NCBI GenBank assembly: GCA_041494285.1
Contig: JBGQAL010000001.1
Span: 1 to 59,450 of the forward strand
Length of the DNA stretch: 59,450 bases
Origin: Fen-7 sp041494285
GTDB lineage: Archaea; Halobacteriota; Methanosarcinia; Methanotrichales; Methanotrichaceae
Direction: 5' to 3'
A program made the translations under genes and the position numbers. Positions within the stretch are counted from its first letter, which is position 1. Each line of letters opens with the position of its first letter. Under the pieces are notes generated by a model. It saw only the letters and a list, made by a program, of their open reading frames with translations, did not search any database and had not been told where the DNA came from. This document shows, piece after piece, positions 8,638 through 16,324 of this stretch.

Positions 8638-8910
8638 ATGGCAGAAAAAAGAAATTTCGCATTGCGTGATGCGAAAGGTAACGAGATAGGCGTTTTCTGC
8701 GGCAAGCAGCCCAGACAGGCAGCGCTCAAGGCTGCCAATCGTGGCTTCACGGATATCCGGCTCAGGGAGCGCGGAACCAAGAAAGTGCATCTCTTCCAGG
8801 GAGAGCGCAAGCAAGTGACGAAGCCATCAAATGCACCGGGCTGGATGCCTGCAAAGATCTGGAAGCCCAACGTGAAGAAGGTAGGCATCGAGAAGCTCGA
8901 AGAGCTCTAA
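8638..8910 (+). CDS. Non-histone chromosomal protein MC1
   Basis: The product is a 90-residue, very basic DNA-binding protein that bends and compacts DNA. It matches the MC1 family of Methanosarcinales through RNFALRDAKGNE, GVFCGKQPRQAALKAANRG, IRLRERGTKKVHLF and WMPAKIWKPNVKK. A known family insertion after AANRG is shorter here. ATG at 8638 is preceded by TGGGAGGT at good spacing, consistent with high expression. It faces the ribosomal stalk operon tail to tail. Confidence 0.95.
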   Translation: MAEKRNFALRDAKGNEIGVFCGKQPRQAALKAANRGFTDIRLRERGTKKVHLFQGERKQVTKPSNAPGWMPAKIWKPNVKKVGIEKLEEL

Positions 8911-8935
8911 ACATACGGGGCCGTACGCTGATCTT
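8911..8935 (+). terminator. Probable transcription end of the MC1 gene
   Basis: Directly after the MC1 stop there is the small hairpin TACGG-GG-CCGTA. T-rich tracts (TTTATTTTATTTTC) follow at about 8986-9002. Archaeal termination usually relies on the T-rich tract rather than the hairpin. Confidence 0.35.
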
Positions 8936-9185
8936 CCTTTCTGGCTCAATACACCAGAGGTGCAGCATGACCGAGTTCCCCAATCATCTTTATTTTATTT
9001 TCTCTGCTTTTGGCTCTTAAGATCCTGGTGGAGGGGACTCCGTTTCTACACGATCTTCTCTTCACATTCTCCATTCAGAAGGCCTATATGATGCTCCCTG
9101 AACTCTAAAATTGATAAGCTTCGAATATAATGCTTTAGGATAACAGCTACGGCAAAATCACAAATAGGAAGTTAAAACAATCACA

Positions 9186-9217
9186 TAACAGGCGTTAAAA
9201 AAAAGAAAATAAGAGAG
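9186..9217 (-). terminator. T-rich terminator of the spt5-ribosomal protein operon
   Basis: Just past the P1 stop the minus strand reads CTCTCTTATTTTCTTTTTTTTAA, a run of T residues typical of archaeal transcription ends. It lies after the last gene of the operon. Confidence 0.5.
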
Positions 9218-9220
9218 GTT

Positions 9221-9532
9221 TTAGCCGAAGAGGGCGCCTAGTCCCTCGATTCCGCTCTCCTCTGCCTCTTCTTTCTTCTCTTCTTTCTCTTCAGTTGCTT
9301 CAGCCTTGGCGGCAGGCGCTGCTGCAGTTGGGGCAGCAGCTAAGGCTACTGGCATAGCGGACGCCTGGGATAGAACTTTGGCAATGTCTACGCCCTCCAG
9401 GGCTGCGACCAACGCCTTGATCCTGACCTCGTCCACTTTCACGCCCGTGGCCTCGACTACCTTCTTGATTCCGTCCTCGTTAACCTCTTTTCCTGCGCTG
9501 TGAAGCATCAGTGCTGCGTATACATACTCCAT
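9221..9532 (-). CDS. rpl12: Large ribosomal subunit stalk protein P1 (archaeal L12)
   Basis: The 103-residue archaeal P1/L12 has an N-terminal dimerisation helix (MEYVYAALMLHSAGKEV), an alanine-rich hinge, an acidic KEEKKEEAEE segment and the conserved factor-binding tail ESGIEGLGALFG. Dimers bind the C-terminal spine of P0 and recruit elongation factors. The ATG at 9532 has GAGGTGATTT in front. The intact tail here matters because the partner protein P0 appears to have lost its own copy. Confidence 0.97.
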   Translation of the reverse strand: MEYVYAALMLHSAGKEVNEDGIKKVVEATGVKVDEVRIKALVAALEGVDIAKVLSQASAMPVALAAAPTAAAPAAKAEATEEKEEKKEEAEESGIEGLGALFG

Positions 9533-9547
9533 TTAAATCACCTCTAA

Positions 9548-9613
9548 TTAACCGAATAAAGAACCCAGCCCTGCAGCCGGGTCCTCTTCTTTCTTCTACT
9601 CTTCCTTGGGCTT
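9548..9613 (-). other. Untranslated remnant of the conserved P0 C-terminal tail
   Basis: After the TAA that ends P0 (9614-9616), the same frame continues as KPKEE, then TAG (9596-9598), then KKEEDPAAGLGSLFG and a final TAA (9548-9550). EEDPAAGLGSLFG is the conserved factor-binding tail of archaeal P0. Both internal stops are one G-to-T change from glutamate codons (GAA to TAA, GAG to TAG). Confidence 0.8.
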
Positions 9614-10510
9614 TTATTTCTCTTTTACTGGAGCCTGCACTGGAGCAGTCTCCGCTTTAGATAAACTTGCTATTGCCTGGGCGTTTGCAGCGGCACGCGA
9701 AAGTACTACCTCCATCATGCCTGGCACAGGGATTCCGCCCTCGGCAACTAGACTCTTAGCCTTGGCAAAAGCCTTCTGCAGAATGGCGTTAATTGTCTCC
9801 GGCGTGGTATAGCCGATCTCCGCAGCGAAGTTGAACGCTTTTACTGAGGCTGAGCTCATTTCAGACAGCAGGCCATCAACGTCTATGGCTAGATCCTTGG
9901 CCTTGAACACCAATCCGCCTTCGTAGATCGCCCGGATCTCCAGTCCCACGTTCTTCGGGAAGATCTCCATGGTCTTCAGGATATCAGCGGTTTTAGCGGA
10001 CACGACCTCTCCCTCTTTGACAAGGGTTATCTTCTGGTTGATGACCACTTTTCCGCCTTTAATGGCCGCAGGTATTCCTGCTGCTTGGAGCTTGCCAACC
10101 ATTGGTCCTGGGGAGAAAGACGTCTCACCAGCTTCGACCACTATGTCCTTGGGTGCTCGTGCGCCTGCGCGCATGGCCATGGGACGCTTGGCTTTCTCAA
10201 ACATGCTGTAGAGCCTGAAGGGATTTCCGTTGCTGAAGACAAGGGCGCTCTGGTCCTCGATGAAATCAGCAAGCGGCTTAATCTCCTGAGAAGAGGAATC
10301 CAAGGCCCTGCGTGCTATGTTGTTGCGCACCATCTTGACCTCGACTTCGCTTCTCAGCGCTCCTCGCATCTGCTGCAGGTCGCTGGCCGGAATCTCCCGC
10401 ATCCCTACAACGCCAACAACTCTGCTCTTGCCTATCCGTTCTACCAGCTCACTTACCTCTTTTACCTTCCATTCTGGGAGATGGGCGGTGCGGCGTACCT
10501 CTGATGCCAT
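9614..10510 (-). CDS. rplP0: Ribosomal stalk base protein P0 (L10), C-terminally truncated by in-frame stops
   Basis: The 298 residues include the N-terminal 23S rRNA-binding domain (RIGKSRVVGVVGMREIPASDLQ), the archaeal/eukaryal insertion domain (about 110-185, with KVVINQKITLVKEGEVV) and the helical spine that binds P1 dimers (about 210-275). The reading frame stops at KEK where an acidic stretch and the EEDPAAGLGSLFG tail should follow. That tail is encoded beyond two stops (9548-9613). The normal protein would be about 320 residues. It is preceded by GGGTGAT and starts two bases after the L1 stop. P1 binding should be kept; the P0-borne factor contact would be lost unless the stops are read through or are sequence errors. 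Confidence 0.93.
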   Translation of the reverse strand: MASEVRRTAHLPEWKVKEVSELVERIGKSRVVGVVGMREIPASDLQQMRGALRSEVEVKMVRNNIARRALDSSSQEIKPLADFIEDQSALVFSNGNPFRLYSMFEKAKRPMAMRAGARAPKDIVVEAGETSFSPGPMVGKLQAAGIPAAIKGGKVVINQKITLVKEGEVVSAKTADILKTMEIFPKNVGLEIRAIYEGGLVFKAKDLAIDVDGLLSEMSSASVKAFNFAAEIGYTTPETINAILQKAFAKAKSLVAEGGIPVPGMMEVVLSRAAANAQAIASLSKAETAPVQAPVKEK

Positions 10511-10511
10511 T

Positions 10512-11147
10512 CTAAATCACCCTTATAGCTGGCCCCATAGTTGTCTTGACGTAGACCGACTTCAGGTTCTGCTTTCCATCCTTGAGCGTCTGCTCAAGCT
10601 TGGTGACGACTGTGTCGATGTTCTCCGTAAGGGCCTTAATGTCCATGTTCTTGTTCCCGACAGTCAGATGGAAGGTCATCTTGTCCCTGGACCTGATCCG
10701 GATCATGTTCCTTAGCCTGTTGATCTGGGGAGTGACATCCTGAGTAGGAGGCAGCGGGGATGGCATCTTGCCCCTCTTGCCCAGGATCGGTCCCAAACTT
10801 TTACCGATCACCGGCATGAACTGTGTCTCTGCTATGAAGAACTTGTACTCGTCAGCGAGCTTTCTGGCAGCTCTCTTGTCTCCACCTAGCTCTTTGATCT
10901 CATCGCCTGAGAGGACACGATCTGCACCGGCACTCTTGGCCCGCATAGCAGTCTCTCCTGCTGCGAAAACAGCTATCTTGGCAGGCTTGCCGACGCCGTG
11001 GGGTAGAATTATCTCAACATCCACGCGGTTGCCTGGCAAAGATAGGTCGATGTTGTGCAGGTTTATGGCCAGATCTATGCTCTCGCTGAACTTTCGGGCA
11101 GGCGCAACTTCGATGGCCTGCCTTACAGCATCTTCTATATTTGTCAT
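10512..11147 (-). CDS. rpl1: Ribosomal protein L1
   Basis: This 211-residue protein forms the L1 stalk that escorts deacylated tRNA from the E site. FSESIDLAINLHNIDLSLP, the LGKRGKMPSPLP segment and the C-terminal VYVKTTMGPAIRV are family signatures. The ATG at 11147 follows CGGAGGATT. In other methanogens L1 represses its own operon by binding the L1 mRNA. That is established for Methanococcus, and I did not identify the site here. The 83-base gap before this gene is the longest in the operon. Confidence 0.97.
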   Translation of the reverse strand: MTNIEDAVRQAIEVAPARKFSESIDLAINLHNIDLSLPGNRVDVEIILPHGVGKPAKIAVFAAGETAMRAKSAGADRVLSGDEIKELGGDKRAARKLADEYKFFIAETQFMPVIGKSLGPILGKRGKMPSPLPPTQDVTPQINRLRNMIRIRSRDKMTFHLTVGNKNMDIKALTENIDTVVTKLEQTLKDGKQNLKSVYVKTTMGPAIRVI

Positions 11148-11230
11148 CTCAATCCTCCGTAGTCTGCGACTTTAAGGTCTCCTACGGCTTCTCAAAAAAG
11201 AGAATCGACCCAACTTGACTACCTTGTATT

Positions 11231-11710
11231 TTAAGCCTTTCCTTCATCGAGAAGATCGTCGTACTTGCCGTCCGCTACTACCTGCTGCGCCTCTTTTGAA
11301 GGCAATCCATCGACGGTCGCGCCCAAGGATCCCGCCGTCCCTATGACCTCACGGGCTGCATTCTTCAAGGTCTTGGACAACAGGCTCTTTCTCTTTACGT
11401 TGACGATCTTTACAACCTGCTCTATAGTCAGGTTGCCGACGGTCGATTTGTCGCCGGTACCCTTCTCGACCCCCATCTCCTTTAGGATCAGGGCGGAGGT
11501 TGGCGGCGTACCTACCTCTATTTCGAACTCCGTTCTAGACTTGACTTTGATCTTGACAGGGACCTGCATTCCATTGAGATCCTTGGTCTGTTCATTGATC
11601 TTGGCCACTACCTGAGCGACGTTGACGCCCAGCGGTCCTAGGGCCGGGCCCAAGGGTGGTCCTGCGCTGGCTTTTCCGCCAGGCACCAATGCTTCAACAA
11701 CATTAGCCAA
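11231..11710 (-). CDS. rpl11: Ribosomal protein L11 (TTG start)
   Basis: L11 forms the GTPase-associated centre with P0. PGGKASAGPPLGPALGPLGVN is the diagnostic N terminus. The longest frame begins with GTG at 11719, but the ribosome binding site GAGGTGA (11716-11722) overlaps that codon and also spans the spt5 stop. Five bases later is TTG at 11710, giving MANVVEALVPGG, which matches the canonical M-A-x-VVE start of archaeal L11. I therefore take 11710 (159 residues). Confidence 0.95.
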   Translation of the reverse strand: MANVVEALVPGGKASAGPPLGPALGPLGVNVAQVVAKINEQTKDLNGMQVPVKIKVKSRTEFEIEVGTPPTSALILKEMGVEKGTGDKSTVGNLTIEQVVKIVNVKRKSLLSKTLKNAAREVIGTAGSLGATVDGLPSKEAQQVVADGKYDDLLDEGKA

Positions 11711-11715
11711 ACTTT

Positions 11716-12177
11716 TCACCTCTGTGCTTCATCTTTGCTGAGCACCCGCACATGATCGCCCCTTACGGTGATGGGGATGGGCACCATGGCCTCGAAGAGC
11801 TCAACTGTGATCTCTTCTTTGGCAATGTCTACACGCTTGACCCTTGCCTTTTCGCCTTTGAACGGCCCTGAAATGAGCTCTATGATGGCACCCTCGTTTA
11901 TCCCGACAACAACTGGCCGGGGTGTGAGAAAGTGCTCTACTTCAGCGATGGTGGACGCCCCTTTTATAACCGAGCGGGCGTGGGGTACTCCCTGGATTGC
12001 CTGATCGACGATCTCAGGAGTGGGTGCCTCTACGAGAACGTAGCCTTTAAGCACATCTGGTACCAGCAGTGCCCTTATATCATACTTATCCTTGCGTGCT
12101 ATCTGGGCGATCAGGTTGGCCACCGAACGTTCCTGATTTGCAGTGGTCTTCACAACGTATATGCTGGTCTCGGACAT
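11716..12177 (-). CDS. spt5: Transcription elongation factor Spt5 (NusG homologue)
   Basis: The protein has 153 residues: an NGN domain (about 1-88, YVVKTTANQERSVANLI and GYVLVEAPTPEIVDQAI) followed by a KOW domain (about 92-128, GAIIELISGPFKGEKARVKRVD). It binds the RNA polymerase clamp with Spt4 and couples transcription to translation. It leads the L11-L1-P0-P1 operon. The usual upstream secE is absent from the 102-base space before the divergent HTH gene. Confidence 0.96.
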   Translation of the reverse strand: MSETSIYVVKTTANQERSVANLIAQIARKDKYDIRALLVPDVLKGYVLVEAPTPEIVDQAIQGVPHARSVIKGASTIAEVEHFLTPRPVVVGINEGAIIELISGPFKGEKARVKRVDIAKEEITVELFEAMVPIPITVRGDHVRVLSKDEAQR

Positions 12178-12203
12178 TCCGCCAATTTAGATGGCAAGCG
12201 TGT

Positions 12204-12212
12204 ATAAAAAGC
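12204..12212 (-). promoter_or_regulatory. TATA box of the spt5-ribosomal protein operon
   Basis: The minus strand reads AAAGCTTTTTATACACG, a good archaeal TATA element about 30 bases upstream of the spt5 ATG (12177). The leader would be nearly absent, as in many archaeal operons. Confidence 0.5.
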
Positions 12213-12231
12213 TTTGTAATACCATGGAAAT

Positions 12232-12245
12232 CTCTTTATAGTATA
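12232..12245 (+). promoter_or_regulatory. TATA box of the divergent HTH gene
   Basis: CTTTATAGTATAAA lies 35-48 bases upstream of the ATG at 12280. A ribosome binding site (GGTGGGTGA, 12261-12269) falls between, so the transcript would have a short leader. Together with the box at 12204 this makes a compact divergent promoter pair. Confidence 0.5.
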
Positions 12246-12279
12246 AACAAGGGAGTTGTCTGGTGGGTGAGTATCTTAA

Positions 12280-12879
12280 ATGAGTGGTAGAACGGATCAG
12301 TTGCGAGATCTTGTTCTGAAGATTGGGGCCAGCACCAAGGTTGTAGAGAAACAGGCAACTCAGCACGGCAATCTCAGGGGCAGCACTGAGATCGAGCGCG
12401 CTCTCTTGGGTGTTGTCAAAGAGATGATAAAGACCTACAATATTCAGACCAAGCTAACATCTGAACAGCTTGCTACGGTCATCCGCCTATTCTACAAAGG
12501 CTTAAGCGATACAGAGATTGCTGAGCGTCTGGGAGATCGGTCGCTCAACAAGACTGTAAGCAGGGCCAGGATTAAGCTCCATCTTTTCCGAGAATCCGAT
12601 TTGAAAGCACCTTTCGATAAGGCCGAGTTCCTCAGGCTCTCCGAAGTAGGAAAGTCTGTTAAGGAGATGGCCGAGGCACTGGGCGTTGCACCCTCCACCA
12701 TCAGCGAGTACAGGAACATCTTCGAGAGCCAGCAAGTTGCGGAAAGGGACAAGTTCACAAAGCGCTTTGAGGAGATACTTTCAGACCAGGATGTCTCTGA
12801 GCGGATGGTAACATCTCACATCTCCAAAGATGGCCTGCAAGATACCATAGATACTGATTACGAGGCGGCTGAAGCCTAA
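12280..12879 (+). CDS. Conserved archaeal protein with two helix-turn-helix regions
   Basis: This 199-residue soluble protein resembles the family annotated in haloarchaea as conditioned medium-induced protein 4. Two HTH-like stretches are visible: LYKGLSDTEIAERLGDRSLNKTVSRAR-like around residues 66-95 (seen as DTEIAERLGD and TVSRARIKL), and SVKEMAEALGVAPSTISEYR around 125-144. The C terminus is acidic. A DNA-binding regulatory role is inferred from the HTHs; no ligand domain is seen. It is divergent from spt5 and could sense or tune translation-gene expression, which is speculative. Confidence 0.75.
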   Translation: MSGRTDQLRDLVLKIGASTKVVEKQATQHGNLRGSTEIERALLGVVKEMIKTYNIQTKLTSEQLATVIRLFYKGLSDTEIAERLGDRSLNKTVSRARIKLHLFRESDLKAPFDKAEFLRLSEVGKSVKEMAEALGVAPSTISEYRNIFESQQVAERDKFTKRFEEILSDQDVSERMVTSHISKDGLQDTIDTDYEAAEA

Positions 12880-12894
12880 GGCGGCGTATACCGT

Positions 12895-13809
12895 TCAGGC
12901 GAGTAGTCCGGCCCAATTTATTATCATGAGTGTAAGGCAGGCTAGCATCCACTCTCCATCGACGAAGATGTCCATAGCAATGGGGCTAATATTCATCCCA
13001 AAGTACAAAATGCAGGCGAATCCGTTGAGGACCAGCATCGTAGCGATAAGCTTTGCACCGCTGTTAAAGAGCACTAGCATCGGCAGCAAAGTGCTGTTAA
13101 CCGCTAACAAAATTAGAACAGTATTCCTGCGGCCCATCAGCACGGGCAAAGTCCTTATTTCGTTCTCCCTATCTCCTTTCACATCTCTGGTGTCGTAGAG
13201 AACAGTGTTTATAAATCCCTTCACGAGGACGAAATAAAAGACAGGAACTACAATAGCCATCCCCTCGACCATATGTGAAGCAGGCAATAGAGTGGTTGTA
13301 AACGCCCAGGACATGGCTACAACCACATTTTTCATAATAGGTATGTCCTTTAACCTGGGCACGCCAGGAAGCAGCCTCGATCCGTAAAGAGCGTTGGCAA
13401 CAAGTGGGAACAAAGTTATGGCAACGGAGGATGGTTTGTCCAGGAACGCCAGCAGCATACACATCGAATATGCCACAACTGAGTATGCAATTATAAAATT
13501 TTTCCGTCCCCTTAAAAAGTTGAGCCTTTCGGGCATGTTGATGGCATCCTCTTTTACATCTGTGAGCTTGTTTAAGCTGTAAAGGCTGAACGACATCAGA
13601 AAAACTGCCAAGCAGATCCGAAAGTTTGGGGTTATCCGGAGCAGAACATACACGGATAATGTTGCGAAGAATCCAGATATACCGACAGAAATGGAGCTGA
13701 CGGACAATAACTGGAATAATTTTTCAAATGCAGAGACCAAACAAGCACGTAATACACAATAATCTTCTTTTGATAGTAATGCGTTTGTAATCGCATAATT
13801 CAACGTCAT
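12895..13809 (-). CDS. UbiA-superfamily membrane prenyltransferase
   Basis: This 304-residue integral membrane protein has about eight hydrophobic segments. It carries the two aspartate-rich prenyl-diphosphate/Mg motifs of the UbiA family: NKLTDVKED near residue 100 and YDTRDVKGDRENE near residue 200. It could transfer a geranylgeranyl or longer chain to a quinone, a methanophenazine-type ring or glycerol phosphate. Methanosarcinales need such an enzyme for methanophenazine, but the acceptor cannot be read from sequence. It converges with the HTH gene. Confidence 0.82.
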   Translation of the reverse strand: MTLNYAITNALLSKEDYCVLRACLVSAFEKLFQLLSVSSISVGISGFFATLSVYVLLRITPNFRICLAVFLMSFSLYSLNKLTDVKEDAINMPERLNFLRGRKNFIIAYSVVAYSMCMLLAFLDKPSSVAITLFPLVANALYGSRLLPGVPRLKDIPIMKNVVVAMSWAFTTTLLPASHMVEGMAIVVPVFYFVLVKGFINTVLYDTRDVKGDRENEIRTLPVLMGRRNTVLILLAVNSTLLPMLVLFNSGAKLIATMLVLNGFACILYFGMNISPIAMDIFVDGEWMLACLTLMIINWAGLLA

Positions 13810-14115
13810 AGTCTACTTCAACAATTTTTCTAGATATTAAAATTTTTGCTATGAAAGACAATTGTTTCGGGTTGTCGACAAAATTGATTTGATAAAAATG
13901 ATTATTTTATAGAATAAATTTATAACTTTCGATATCCGTTTACGACCTATTATCTACATGCGCATTTTGTATTACTAGTACTGATATATCAGAATATAAT
14001 TATCATTTTAGAGAATTGCACTGCGTCAGAAAGAGCTACGTCATAGGCTGCAAGCTATCGCGAAGTTGATCTTCGGTACGAATGAGGAGTTGCCAACAAT
14101 GTTTATGAGATCGAG
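13810..14115. other. AT-rich intergenic region with a perfect 12-base palindrome
   Basis: About 300 bases of AT-rich sequence lie upstream of the prenyltransferase gene. It contains CTGATATATCAG at 13981-13992, a perfect palindrome. The core TGATATATCA recurs before the small gene at 38513. No reading frame or RNA gene is evident. Confidence 0.4.
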
Positions 14116-14925
14116 TCATTTTCGCACTAATTGAGATAAACTCTTGTAATGCTCGAAAAGCTCCCTCCCCCAAATGGTGGCCTCATCCCCGATACAGACA
14201 AGTTCACCAGTCGCTAGGTCGATTGACCCGTCTAGTCTCCATAGTCCCAGCGCCAATAGGGATTCTGTTACAGTAAAGCCTATATTGACATCCTTGTCGA
14301 GGAGGTACAGGTGGAAGTTATCCAAATTCTGTATATCCGCCAATAGCTGTTTATTCTCATTGGAGATCTCCTCAAAAACAGCGCCTGTCAATATTAGCTC
14401 AACCTTTGCACCACCTTTAACGCAATCTCCGATTAATTCTGGGAAACCTGGGGCGACGAATGATGAAACGCCCCGAATATCCTTTGCTCTCGCTACCTCT
14501 GACATGAAAGTTTCCAGGCTTTTGAGGGGTGCAGTTGGGTCCGAGGTCATCCTATGTGAACGAGCCAACATCCCTATCTTGGCCAGTAGCTCTTCGGGTA
14601 TGCCGCTCAAGTCGTGTCCCAGCCAGTAATCCTCGTGCTGATCCAATAGCACAATGGCACCGACAAGTTCATCCAGCAGAATAGTCTGAACCATCCCTAT
14701 GTTGGTCAAAGAGTAGTTTGTGTCCTTCTTTTTTACTAGTCCTGCTTCGATCATCTCCTTCATGGCATGTAGGATTGTGGACGCTCGGATGTTCATTTCC
14801 TTCTCTAGCTCTCCAGCGGTCACCCCTCCTTCCTTCAGGCGTAGCATTATCTTGGTCCGTACTGCTGATCTCGTGAAAGCCTTTAGCTGGTCCTCTGCCT
14901 GATCGTAGTAATCCCATGCAGACAT
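14116..14925 (-). CDS. Winged-helix transcriptional regulator with FilR1-type (DUF1724) domain
   Basis: The protein has 269 residues. The N-terminal winged helix (about 18-75, LKEGGVTAGELEKEMNIRASTILHAMKEM) is followed by the methanogen-specific FilR1/DUF1724 middle domain (about 120-260, including GVSSFVAPGFPELIGDCV, VELILTGAVFEEI and NIGFTVTESLLALGLW). It acts in the cytoplasm; ligand and targets are unknown. It starts eight bases after a gene for a small exported protein and is probably co-transcribed with it, which suggests it responds to or controls an envelope condition. Confidence 0.85.
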   Translation of the reverse strand: MSAWDYYDQAEDQLKAFTRSAVRTKIMLRLKEGGVTAGELEKEMNIRASTILHAMKEMIEAGLVKKKDTNYSLTNIGMVQTILLDELVGAIVLLDQHEDYWLGHDLSGIPEELLAKIGMLARSHRMTSDPTAPLKSLETFMSEVARAKDIRGVSSFVAPGFPELIGDCVKGGAKVELILTGAVFEEISNENKQLLADIQNLDNFHLYLLDKDVNIGFTVTESLLALGLWRLDGSIDLATGELVCIGDEATIWGRELFEHYKSLSQLVRK

Positions 14926-14933
14926 AGTTGCTC

Positions 14934-15347
14934 CTATTTCCGCGTTGCTTTAAAAGGCCCAGATACAGCGTTCATATCGCTATCTCGTACGTAGTAGGTG
15001 CCCTCTAAAGTATTGTCGTCCACGACCTGGCAATCTGCGAAGATTATGGCTACCTGTGGATCTTTTCCACCCATGGCCCTTACAGTAAGATAATTTGCCT
15101 GTATTTTTTCTCCACTTACAGTTCCGAAGATTATGCCCGAATATTTATCTCCTAAGGCTGGTTGAACGGAGAAGGAGCCAAGAAGATTCGCTCCTACCTG
15201 CTGGATATTCGCTGTCATTACCTCCTCTACGGGGCCAAACTGGTACTTGGACTCCCAAGTTCCTGTTAAATCAGTGGTTCCCGCTATGACTGGATAACTT
15301 GATTGAACCAAGAGGATTAAGATTATCGCGGACCTGAGCATCTGCAT
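14934..15347 (-). CDS. Small exported protein, lipocalin-like beta domain
   Basis: The longest frame starts at 15395, but ATG at 15347 has GAGGGAT six bases upstream and starts a classical signal peptide (MQMLRSAIILILLVQSSYPV, cleavage near VIAG-TT). The mature part (about 115 residues) begins TDLTGTWESKYQFG and contains alternating beta-type strands with GTVSGEKIQA and TLEGTYYVRD. This resembles the repeated T-G-T-W/G-T-Y pattern of small secreted lipocalin-like domains. No cysteine pair or anchor is evident. Function unknown; it is co-oriented with the FilR1-type regulator downstream. Confidence 0.65.
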   Translation of the reverse strand: MQMLRSAIILILLVQSSYPVIAGTTDLTGTWESKYQFGPVEEVMTANIQQVGANLLGSFSVQPALGDKYSGIIFGTVSGEKIQANYLTVRAMGGKDPQVAIIFADCQVVDDNTLEGTYYVRDSDMNAVSGPFKATRK

Positions 15348-15395
15348 TGATATCCCTCGAACATGTGCTAGACCTGACTTCAAAATATACCGCAT

Positions 15396-15741
15396 TTTAT
15401 CTATTAATAATTAACCATTTTCACGCGGTTCCTCCTTTAATAAGTTATAATTATTCACGAATTTTCCTAATTCTTTAACGCTGATTTCTTTGATAGTTAA
15501 AACCATTAATGAGGCCTGGGCAAATAACGGGCTGCAGACCAATGATCTCATAAACACCGCCCGCAACGTTAACCAGTTTCGCGAAGTGCATGTTGATTAT
15601 ATGCCATTAATTAGATTCATATTAAATATTTTATGTCAATTATTAGGATATACGTTGATTTCCTTCAGAGATCTATGCGGCACAGGTAATGTGAGTACTT
15701 TTCAGGCCATAAAAAACAACTTTTCAGTATTAATGATTCGA
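15396..15741. other. Intergenic region without a convincing gene
   Basis: AT-rich spacer between the exported protein and the small HTH gene. A frame of 84 codons (15490-15744, plus, TTG start) has no ribosome binding site and no recognisable domain, so it is left uncalled. Confidence 0.35.
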
Positions 15742-15752
15742 TAAATTTATAA
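15742..15752 (+). promoter_or_regulatory. TATA box of the small winged-helix gene
   Basis: AAATTTATAAG is a strong TATA match. Transcription would start near 15777, so the long-frame TTG at 15759 would lie upstream of the transcript. This supports the later GTG start at 15852. Confidence 0.45.
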
Positions 15753-15851
15753 GTTATTTTGAATCCAAACAATATTGCTGAATCAAGACAAAATCTGATC
15801 GAGCGAATGATGAACAGTCATTGGGAAGGACCTTGTCAACGGGGGAAGTCT

Positions 15852-16097
15852 GTGAAAAGAAGCAGAGAAATGATCATAACACAGATATTGGGAATCTGCT
15901 CCATAGGAGCCACCAAGACCAGGATTGTATATCAGGCCAATCTTAATTTTAAGACCGTTAATCCATATATTGAACTTTTAATAAAGAATGGATTGATACG
16001 TATCAAAGATGGGCAAAATAAAGTATACAAAACCACAAATAAGGGCACAGAGTGGCTAGAAAGTTTCAAATTAATTCAAAACGAATTTTCATTGTAA
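15852..16097 (+). CDS. Small winged-helix regulator (HTH_45-like), GTG start
   Basis: The preferred product has 81 residues from GTG at 15852, preceded by GGGGGA at 15841-15846. The open frame reaches back to 15759, but the TATA box argues against it. The core MIITQILGICSIGATKTRIVYQ, ANLNFKTVNPYIELLIKNGL and KVYKTTNKGTEWL forms one winged helix, as in small archaeal predicted regulators. A close paralogue lies at 55239-55475, and its ribosome binding site marks the equivalent start. Targets are unknown. Confidence 0.75.
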   Translation: MKRSREMIITQILGICSIGATKTRIVYQANLNFKTVNPYIELLIKNGLIRIKDGQNKVYKTTNKGTEWLESFKLIQNEFSL

Positions 16098-16324
16098 ATG
16101 AGCTAGCGAGCAAGACATAAGCAACAACTGCATCAAACCCTGAATAGACCTTCGGCGCATTGTGCCAGCGGTTAACCTTACACGTTTCATGCGACAGGTT
16201 GATGCCAGTCATTGTGGGAATCCGTATCAACTTCGTCTCTCAATCCTAACTCCGGAATACGGAAATTGAACAAAAAGAGTAATTTCCCAAAGAATAATGT
16301 TGATTCTCATTAACTAATCTTCGT

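Noticed and set aside
9596..9598. TAG in the P0 tail read as pyrrolysine
   Set aside because: An ordinary TAA precedes it in the same frame, so pyrrolysine insertion could not restore the tail, and no pyl genes are visible.
15490..15744. 84-codon frame before the small winged-helix gene
   Set aside because: TTG start without a ribosome binding site, and the end overlaps the TATA box of the next gene.
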